The notes under the pieces are model-generated. The model was not told where the DNA came from, searched no databases, and worked only from the letters and a program-made list of their open reading frames with translations. From assembly GCA_030049955.1 (NCBI GenBank), contig JASIJX010000289.1, forward strand, positions 1-12,799: a DNA stretch of 12,799 nucleotides, given 5' to 3'. This DNA is from Acidobacteriaceae bacterium. GTDB taxonomy: Bacteria; Acidobacteriota; Terriglobia; Terriglobales; Acidobacteriaceae. Numbering within the stretch: the first letter of the stretch is position 1; each line of letters opens with the position of its first letter. This document shows positions 6,887 through 12,799 of this stretch, piece by piece. A program made the translations under genes and the position numbers.

Positions 6887-8440
6887 ATGCGCCAGGATAT
6901 GCAAATAAATCGAACTCGGTTGGTGGGGCTTCTCGCCGTTATACTCCTCGCTCAGACGAGCTCAGCGGCACTTGCCGCTGAGCTCGCCCTGCGGGTTACA
7001 GACGAACATCATCATCCCATCTGGTGCCGCGTCGAAGTTCGCGGCCAGGACAAAAAGATGTATCAGGGACAGGGAACCATCCCGAGCGGCGAAACCAACC
7101 CTCGCCGCGGGTTTCCCTGGTACTTAGGCAGCTTTTTGATGAATGGCAGCACTAAGGCCGAACTGCCCCCCGGCACGTACACAGTAGTAGCCGAACACGG
7201 ACTTGAATATGAGCACTTTGAACGGCGGGTTACTGTATCGGATACCGCGCCTACCTCGCTCTCCATTCAATTGAAACCATGGATTCGCATGGAGAAGCTA
7301 GGCTGGTGGTCGGCGGACATGCATGTTCACAGGCCTCCGAAGCAGGGTGACGCGACCTGCGCCGCGGAGGATTTGAACCTTCTGGTTCTGGCCAATCGCG
7401 GCAAACGCGTTTTCTTCGATAAGGACTGGCCGGCCCAGGGATTGGAGCAGGAAGCGCCGGATCGCTGGGTATCTCTGCGCAATGCAGAGGACGAACGCCG
7501 CGGCGGTGCGTGGATCATGGACGGTCTGGAGGTTCGTCTGGCCATGGGACCGGAAAGCGGATGGTATCCGCCGGGGCTGCAGTACGTTCGGGCTGCGATT
7601 GCTCAGCGTGCTCCCGGCGCTGTTCTACCATGGTTTGACCTCGATATGTCCATCTGGTGGGAGGCGCCGGTTATGGTGGCGCTGCAAACCCCCGATTCCA
7701 TCGACATTATCAATAACCAGTTCATGCAGTACGGTATCGACTCAGGCGCGTACTGGGGCAAACCGATCGACCGCGCAATTTACCCTGGCGGCCAGGGGTT
7801 TGTGGACTACACGCTAGATCTCTATTACCGCTATCTCAATCTTGGCTATCACATCGCGCCATCCGCGGGAACAGGTACGGGCGTGATGCCGAGCCCGGCA
7901 GGCTACGACCGCATTTATGCGTATATTGACGGCCCATTTTCCCTCGCCAAGTGGTATACAGCGGTTCGCGATGGGCATAGCTTCGTCACCAACGGCCCAA
8001 TCCTTTTCTTCAAGACGAGACTGCATGGTTCACACCTGCGCGTCGATGTGAAGGCCTTGGCGCGTGAACCCATCGTCCGCATAGAGATTGTTGCAAACGG
8101 AAAGATCATCAAGAGCTGGGAACTGAAAGCCAACCAGACCAGAGCGCAAAAAAACGCCGATCTCGACGTTCATGGATATAGCTGGGTCGCCGCGCGCTGC
8201 TTTCTGAACACGTCCTACACGGTGCGTCTTGCGCATTCATCGCCTGTTTATCTGCATGGCACGTGGGACTCCTCTGCAGACGCCAAATATTTTATTGACT
8301 GGATTGATCAACTGATGGTCTATGTTCGCTCCCAGGCAGACAAGCATTTGATTACGCCGGATCAACTCAATCAGTTGCTTGCTAATTACACGCAGGCGCG
8401 GCAAGTGTATGAGCGCAAACTCGCACAGAACACAAACTGA
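6887..8440 (+). CDS. Exported CehA/McbA-like PHP-domain protein
   Basis: This 517-residue protein has a signal peptide (about 1-31, ending AALAA). Residues about 32-130 are a beta-sandwich (ELPPGTYTVVAEHG at 92-105). The PHP-like domain begins at WWSADMHVHRP (140-150), giving metal ligands D144, H146 and H148. A helical tail follows a second beta-rich stretch (about 375-460). SAGTGTGVMPSP (326-337) and HSFVTNGPIL are, as I recall, typical of the CehA/McbA-like family common in Acidobacteria and Planctomycetes. The usual TDHN element after the first strand appears replaced by LANRG (168-172), so the metal site may be altered and hydrolase activity is not assured. CehA and McbA hydrolyse carbaryl, but most relatives are uncharacterised. 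The ATG at 6887 follows AGAGG; an ATG at 6899 is the alternative. The next gene starts only 11 bp after its stop, so the two are surely co-expressed. Confidence 0.82.
   Translation: MRQDMQINRTRLVGLLAVILLAQTSSAALAAELALRVTDEHHHPIWCRVEVRGQDKKMYQGQGTIPSGETNPRRGFPWYLGSFLMNGSTKAELPPGTYTVVAEHGLEYEHFERRVTVSDTAPTSLSIQLKPWIRMEKLGWWSADMHVHRPPKQGDATCAAEDLNLLVLANRGKRVFFDKDWPAQGLEQEAPDRWVSLRNAEDERRGGAWIMDGLEVRLAMGPESGWYPPGLQYVRAAIAQRAPGAVLPWFDLDMSIWWEAPVMVALQTPDSIDIINNQFMQYGIDSGAYWGKPIDRAIYPGGQGFVDYTLDLYYRYLNLGYHIAPSAGTGTGVMPSPAGYDRIYAYIDGPFSLAKWYTAVRDGHSFVTNGPILFFKTRLHGSHLRVDVKALAREPIVRIEIVANGKIIKSWELKANQTRAQKNADLDVHGYSWVAARCFLNTSYTVRLAHSSPVYLHGTWDSSADAKYFIDWIDQLMVYVRSQADKHLITPDQLNQLLANYTQARQVYERKLAQNTN
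6957..6986. repeat. 30-bp near-perfect palindrome within signal-peptide codons
   Basis: The 14-nt arm CGAGCTCAGCGGCA (6957-6970) is followed by CT and then by its exact reverse complement (6973-6986). The arms are perfect and mostly G+C. In mRNA this would be a very stable 13-14 bp hairpin about 70 nt after the start codon, encoding residues 24-34 around the predicted signal-peptide cleavage site. It could slow translation during export, bind a regulator, or be a remnant of an inverted repeat. Confidence 0.85.
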
Positions 8441-8445
8441 AAGGA
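8440..8445 (+). promoter_or_regulatory. Ribosome binding site supporting a TTG start for the beta-helix gene
   Basis: AAAGGA overlaps the last base of the upstream TGA and ends six bases before TTG at 8452. No in-frame ATG gives a sensible signal peptide, so the TTG is taken as the start, with likely translational coupling. Confidence 0.65.
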
Positions 8446-8451
8446 ATTGGC

Positions 8452-10011
8452 TTGCGCATTTTATCTCGCCGCAGCCTGGTGGCAGGCCTTTTAGCTCTCG
8501 GAGCTAACATACGTAGCGCAGCAGTTGCGCAGCTTGCCGATGGCATCTTAAACACAGAATCCGTGTCTCCAAACTCGCGCGCACCCGCTGAGAAAGACGA
8601 CACAAAAGCGATTCAACGAGCGATAGACGGTGCTCAACAGCGCGGTGGTGAAACTGTTCATCTCTTACCTGGCGAGTACGTTTGCGGATCCATCTTCCTG
8701 AGGTCGAATGTCGCTCTGTGGCTTGACTCCGGCGCCACGATGCGTATGAGCTGTGATAACAATGACTTTCTTCCCTACGAGAAGCTTTCCTATAACCCGC
8801 ACGCGGACCTCAACACCTCAGACTTTCACCAAGCACTTCTGATAGGAGACGACGTCCAGAACATTTCCATCTTCGGCCAAGGCGTCATCGAGGGCGGCCG
8901 TACCGATTCTCATGGTCCGAAGGGCATTGCCTTACGCCGTTGCAGCCACGTGAACGTGTGTGATATCTCCATCCTCAACTGTCCGAATCGCGCTCTCAGT
9001 ATGCTCGGCTGCGAATTTGTTGATATCGGCGGCATCACGATCCGCAATTGTTACTCTGACGGCATTGACCCCGATTGCTCGCGCCACGTCCGCATCTCCA
9101 ACTGCGATGTAGAATCCAGAGATGACTCGATGTGCCTCAAAACGAGCGGAGCTCTCGGAGATATCCAGACCACCGAGTATGTAACCGTCACCAATTGCAT
9201 TCTTCGAACGGCCAGCATTCACTTCAAGTGTGGCACGGAGAGCTGCGGGGATTTCCGTGCCATTACTGTCAGTAACTGCATCTTCGAAGGTGGTATGGGA
9301 GACCGACATGGAAATCCGGGCCTCGGACTCTACTCTGCTGACGGTGGAAATCTTACAGACGTAAGTATTTCAAACATCGTCATGCACAACGTCGGTGTAC
9401 CGCTGGCTATCCTGCGCGGTAATCGCGATCGCTGTTCGCTCGGCGGTCCCGGTGCTATCAATTCCATCAACATCTCGAACATCATCGCCAGCGAAGCAAG
9501 ACAGCCGAGCATAATTGCCGGCATGCCTGGAGCGCCTGTGGCCGGTGTTTATCTCGCTGGGTTTTCCGTGACAATGGCAAAGGCAGGCAGCGGCCCGATG
9601 GCGCTGGATGCTATCCCCGAGGAGCCAAAGCATTACCCTGAGCCCGTGATGTTTGGTGCGCTACCAGCCTTCGGACTCTTTCTGCGCCACGTGACAGACC
9701 TGACTCTGCGGGATGCCCAGTTGCAACCGGCGCCCCAAGAATTACGCCCGGCGCTAGTCGCCGATGATGTAGCCCGCCTGTCTCTGCTCGGTTATGAAGA
9801 TCAATGCGAAGGCAAGGGTGCACATTTGTGGTTCTGCGACGTACGCGACGCCCTCGTGGAATCCACGGTCCTCTGGCCAGATCGATCCTGTCGAATCGAG
9901 GGAGCAAAAACTGCCAACCTGACAATCAGAGGAATAGGTTCTCGGCACACCCAGGAGCGCATGCTTGCAATCAGCGAAGATGTTCCGCGAGGAGCAGTCC
10001 ATCTTCAATAA
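8452..10011 (+). CDS. Exported GH28-like right-handed parallel beta-helix protein (polygalacturonase-related)
   Basis: This 519-residue protein begins at TTG with a Tat-like signal, SRRSLV at 5-10 then a hydrophobic run, with cleavage near AVAQ (24-27). DDTKAIQRAIDGA (49-61) and LLPGEY (71-76) are the typical start of pectinase-type beta-helices. Repeated V/I-x-I-x-N-C coils (for example at 168-176, 213-221, 270-278 and 303-311) build the helix. GH28 active-site elements are partly present: SDGID (202-206, D203 for the NTD Asp), RDDS with D224 and D225, and H257 in IHFKCG in place of GHG. The C-terminal RIK motif is not seen; the equivalent region reads GNPGLGLYSADGG (287-299). It probably cuts a uronic-acid or related polysaccharide, but the missing motif points to an altered substrate or mechanism. 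It lies 11 bp after the PHP-domain gene. About 150 C-terminal residues after the GH28-like core are not recognised. Confidence 0.8.
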   Translation: MRILSRRSLVAGLLALGANIRSAAVAQLADGILNTESVSPNSRAPAEKDDTKAIQRAIDGAQQRGGETVHLLPGEYVCGSIFLRSNVALWLDSGATMRMSCDNNDFLPYEKLSYNPHADLNTSDFHQALLIGDDVQNISIFGQGVIEGGRTDSHGPKGIALRRCSHVNVCDISILNCPNRALSMLGCEFVDIGGITIRNCYSDGIDPDCSRHVRISNCDVESRDDSMCLKTSGALGDIQTTEYVTVTNCILRTASIHFKCGTESCGDFRAITVSNCIFEGGMGDRHGNPGLGLYSADGGNLTDVSISNIVMHNVGVPLAILRGNRDRCSLGGPGAINSINISNIIASEARQPSIIAGMPGAPVAGVYLAGFSVTMAKAGSGPMALDAIPEEPKHYPEPVMFGALPAFGLFLRHVTDLTLRDAQLQPAPQELRPALVADDVARLSLLGYEDQCEGKGAHLWFCDVRDALVESTVLWPDRSCRIEGAKTANLTIRGIGSRHTQERMLAISEDVPRGAVHLQ

Positions 10012-10067
10012 TTGCGCCTCTCCGCCTGAAGATATTTACCAAATCGGACCACGGAGCGAACTGAAAC

Positions 10068-11471
10068 ATGTCCACCCAAAAGGCGATTTTCCTCAGCTTC
10101 GGCATTTGTCTTTGCGCGCTACGCATACACGCGCAGACTCCAGCGGCTAAGCCGGACATCAAACCCAGGGCCACACTGTTATCTGATTCGCTTTTAATGC
10201 GGCTTCCCGCTGCGTACCGGCAAGAGGCTCAAAACCTGGTCGGCGGTCCGGAACGATATCAGCAGCGGCTAGCAGCCATGACGGACGATGCCCTGGTCAC
10301 GGCAGTCATTCAGGCTTTGGCCATGAAGCCAGAAGCAAGCGCCTTTCTGCTCGATCAGCTTGAAAAGGAGCCCTCGCCAGCGCTCCGCTCTGACATTATT
10401 CGATCAATGGGGAAGTACTGGGATGCACATCCTGAGGATGAGGGAATTCTGCAGCGTCATCTCCTTTCCGACCCGGACGCCGGAGTCTCAGCCGAGTCTT
10501 ACGTTGCTGTCCACCAGGTTCAGGTAGATGCGTTGAACAAGCTTCTGGCCCAGAGACTCGATGAGGCGATCGCAAATGGCGATACTTCTGGAGCGTCGAA
10601 GCTCTACGACGCTCAGAAACTGGGAATCCGTTGGCATTATGGAAACACGCTACCGGCCTTTTTCGAGGATCCTCCCCCAGTCTTTTCGGTCGTGCCGCCG
10701 GGTAAGCCCATCAGCGTTCTGGCGTTCGGAGATTTTGGCACGGGGACGGTTGCACAGAAGCAGACCGCAGCGGCGATGGTCGAGTACAGCGAGCATCACC
10801 ACTTTGATTTCGGGCTGACCCTTGGCGATAATTTCTATCCTGCGGGTGTGACCAGCCCCGAAGATCCGCGTTGGCAGTCAGAATGGGAGCAGCTTTACGG
10901 GCCGATCGGCATCAAGTTCTACGCGACGCTCGGCAACCATGATTGGGCTGGCCCCGACAGCCCAGCGGCCGAGATCCGCTACTCTCAGAGGAGCCCCGAT
11001 TGGCGGATGCCCGCTCCGTACTACACGTTTACCGCCGGCTCGGTACAGTTCTTCGCCTTTGACACACCCGAGGTCGATGAAACCGAATTAAAATGGCTGG
11101 ACGCTCAGCTGGCTGCGAGTACGTCAAAGTGGAAGGTCGTCTATGGCCATTACCACATCTATTCGGCAACCCGTGGCGACAATAAGGAACTCATCGCGCG
11201 GCTCTTGCCGATTCTCGAAAAACACCACGTGGATGTTTATTTGAATGGGCACGACCATAATCTTCAGGCACTCAGGCCCGAGGGTGGTGTGCACTTCTTT
11301 ATCAGCGGCGGCGCCGGCGCGGGCCTCTATAATCTCAACCCTTACGATCGCTCGGTGTTCAAGGAAAAGGTGAACGGCTTCACGGTTCTGGACGCCGACA
11401 ATCGATCGCTGACGGTCAGTTTCATTGGCACGGATGGGAGCGAGCTTTATCAGAAAACACTCACTAAGTGA
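10068..11471 (+). CDS. Exported purple acid phosphatase-type metallophosphoesterase with helical N-terminal domain
   Basis: This 467-residue protein has a signal peptide (about 1-23, ending HAQ). Residues about 35-190 are predicted alpha-helical, with HEAT-like pairs, and are not part of the usual enzyme. The catalytic domain (about 213-467) has all five purple acid phosphatase motifs: GDFG (221-224, D222), GDNFY (253-257, D254 and Y257), GNHD (289-292, N290), VVYGH (357-361, H361) and GHDH (394-397, H395 and H397). The tyrosine ligand and GHDHNLQ match the tartrate-resistant acid phosphatase type more than generic phosphodiesterases. Such enzymes release phosphate from phosphomonoesters with a two-metal centre. 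It follows the beta-helix gene by 56 bp; GGAG 11 bases before the ATG is a modest ribosome site. Its 3' end overlaps the next gene. Confidence 0.92.
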   Translation: MSTQKAIFLSFGICLCALRIHAQTPAAKPDIKPRATLLSDSLLMRLPAAYRQEAQNLVGGPERYQQRLAAMTDDALVTAVIQALAMKPEASAFLLDQLEKEPSPALRSDIIRSMGKYWDAHPEDEGILQRHLLSDPDAGVSAESYVAVHQVQVDALNKLLAQRLDEAIANGDTSGASKLYDAQKLGIRWHYGNTLPAFFEDPPPVFSVVPPGKPISVLAFGDFGTGTVAQKQTAAAMVEYSEHHHFDFGLTLGDNFYPAGVTSPEDPRWQSEWEQLYGPIGIKFYATLGNHDWAGPDSPAAEIRYSQRSPDWRMPAPYYTFTAGSVQFFAFDTPEVDETELKWLDAQLAASTSKWKVVYGHYHIYSATRGDNKELIARLLPILEKHHVDVYLNGHDHNLQALRPEGGVHFFISGGAGAGLYNLNPYDRSVFKEKVNGFTVLDADNRSLTVSFIGTDGSELYQKTLTK

Positions 11472-12799
11472 CACCAATCGAGACTCGACCGTACTAATAT
11501 CACGGCGCAGTTTCGTAACCGGTGTTGCTGCTGGTTGTTGCGGCCTGGTTGGGCTGTCCAATGACTTATTCGGATTGCCGGTGGACGTCTCACTGCGGAT
11601 CGGGAGCGTACAACTGGACATAGCGCCCGGCAAGCCTGTCCGCACTACGGCTTACAACGGAAGCGCGCCCGGTCCGCTGATCCGCCTGCGCGAAGGTGTA
11701 CCGGTCAACGTCGAGATCATCAACGACACCGACGCGCAGGAGTACGTGCATTGGCATGGTTTCCCTCTGCCGGCTCGCATCGATGGCGCCGCGGAAGAGA
11801 AAAGCATGGCCATTCCTGCGCGCGGCCGCCTGCACTATACACTGACTCCGAATGTGCCGGGATCGCGATGGGTGCATTCCCATCGCATGGCATGCGGTAA
11901 TTTGAATGCCGGCCTCTATAGTGGCCAATTCGGCTTCGTTTACATAGAACCAAAGCAGAATCCTGGCCGCTACGATCAGGAGATATTTCTGTCCACCCAT
12001 GAGTGGGGCGCATTCATGATGGACGTTGACGACGATGGCAGCACAGCCCGGGAAGAGTTCGGCGAGACAGACTGGGGTCCTCCGATGGTCGAGGTTGGGT
12101 ACAAACTTGCTTCCATCAATGGCAAGGCGCTCGGTCACGGCGAGCCTATCCGAGTGAAGTCTGGTCAGCGAATACTGTTTCACATTCTCAATGCGAGCGC
12201 TACTGAAAACATCGAGCTATCGCTGCCAGGTCACGAGTTTCTGGTCATTGCGCTTGACGGGAATCCCGTGCCGTATCCGCGGCCCGTCTCGTCACTGCAA
12301 ATGGGCGCCGCGGAACGGGTCGATGCCATTGTCGAGATGAAAAATCCAGGAGTGTGGATTCTGGGCTCCACGGACATCGACGTACGCGGCGGTGGCATGG
12401 GAATTCTGGTCGAATACGCGGGCCACCGAGGCCTTGCGCGACAGGCTCCCAGTCCCGGCAATCTCTGGGATTATTCCTTGTTCGGCGGAAACGATACCGT
12501 GCCTGCGCCTGACGAGACAATTCCGCTCGTCATCGAGTGGATTGCTCCGGATCAAAACGGCTACGAGAGCTGGGCGATCAATGGCAAAAGCTATGAGCCA
12601 CACGATCCGCCCAGGAGACTTGTCGCAGCCAGGCGTTATCGGCTCGTCTGCGAGAACACCAGTATGGATGCACATCCGTTGCACCTGCACCACAACACCT
12701 TTGAGTTGACGAGCGTAGATGGTAAATCAACATCCGGAATCAGGAAAGATGTAGTGGTGGTACAAGCACACCAAACAGTCGAACTAGATTTCGTTCCAG
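11434..12799 (+). CDS. Tat-exported multicopper oxidase (3' end cut by window edge)
   Basis: This frame is open from a stop at 11410-11412 to the right edge; ATG 11434 gives 455 residues before the cut. It overlaps the phosphatase gene by 38 bp and has no strong Shine-Dalgarno (TTG 11425 is another option), so coupled translation is likely. A twin-arginine signal is clear: ISRRSFV at 22-28, then a hydrophobic stretch to about 48. Copper motifs seen are HWHG (106-109), WVHSH (146-150) and HPLHLHH (414-420, ligands H414, H417 and H419). The fourth motif (HCHxxxH type) should lie just past the window. Three cupredoxin domains fit the spacing. Family members oxidise phenolics or metal ions with reduction of oxygen to water; folded, copper-loaded export via Tat is usual. 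Whether it belongs functionally with the upstream hydrolases is uncertain. Confidence 0.9.
   Translation, partial: MGASFIRKHSLSDTNRDSTVLISRRSFVTGVAAGCCGLVGLSNDLFGLPVDVSLRIGSVQLDIAPGKPVRTTAYNGSAPGPLIRLREGVPVNVEIINDTDAQEYVHWHGFPLPARIDGAAEEKSMAIPARGRLHYTLTPNVPGSRWVHSHRMACGNLNAGLYSGQFGFVYIEPKQNPGRYDQEIFLSTHEWGAFMMDVDDDGSTAREEFGETDWGPPMVEVGYKLASINGKALGHGEPIRVKSGQRILFHILNASATENIELSLPGHEFLVIALDGNPVPYPRPVSSLQMGAAERVDAIVEMKNPGVWILGSTDIDVRGGGMGILVEYAGHRGLARQAPSPGNLWDYSLFGGNDTVPAPDETIPLVIEWIAPDQNGYESWAINGKSYEPHDPPRRLVAARRYRLVCENTSMDAHPLHLHHNTFELTSVDGKSTSGIRKDVVVVQAHQTVELDFVP

Noticed and set aside
11590..12183. 197-codon antisense frame opposite the oxidase
   Set aside because: The plus strand encodes unmistakable copper-binding motifs across the same bases.

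Overview
The window looks like chromosomal DNA of a moderately GC-rich member of the Acidobacteriota (Terriglobia-like). The best evidence is a stand-alone TonB-dependent receptor of about 1,120 residues with an N-terminal carboxypeptidase-regulatory-like domain and an 'Oar-like' plug and barrel. It has no SusD partner and is followed by a string of exported hydrolases. This assignment is inferred from protein architecture; no rRNA or other taxonomic marker is present.

Layout. Minus strand, left: a GHMP-family sugar kinase resembling the kinase domain of plant L-arabinokinase (its 3' end is cut by the window edge) lies downstream of, and probably in an operon with, a DeoR/GlpR-type repressor gene. 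A 307-bp divergent control region (2173-2479) follows, with a TGTTA-N5-TAACA dyad and a 12-bp tandem repeat. Plus strand, from 2480 to the right edge: TonB-dependent receptor, glycerophosphodiester phosphodiesterase (GDPD), CehA/McbA-like PHP-domain protein, GH28-like parallel beta-helix protein, purple acid phosphatase with a helical N-terminal domain, and a Tat-type multicopper oxidase (its 3' end is cut by the right edge). Gaps are 49, 110, 11 and 56 bp and the last pair overlaps by 38 bp, so most or all of this run may be one transcript.

How the genes may work together. All six plus-strand proteins carry export signals, whereas the two minus-strand proteins are cytoplasmic. A reasonable reading is an outer-membrane and periplasmic scavenging system: the beta-helix enzyme trims a polysaccharide (pectin-like by family), the GDPD opens phosphodiesters, the purple acid phosphatase releases phosphate, the oxidase may attack phenolics or metals, the receptor imports a product, and a cytoplasmic sugar-1-kinase phosphorylates a released monosaccharide under DeoR control. 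The combination of phosphodiesterase, phosphatase and polysaccharide hydrolase suggests a phosphorus-bearing or plant cell-wall substrate, but the substrate cannot be read from the sequence.

Non-coding points of interest are a 30-bp near-perfect palindrome inside the signal-peptide codons of the PHP-domain gene, a 24-bp dyad between the deoR-type gene and the kinase gene, and two TTG starts with strong Shine-Dalgarno sequences. I saw no tRNA, rRNA, CRISPR array, insertion sequence or attachment site.
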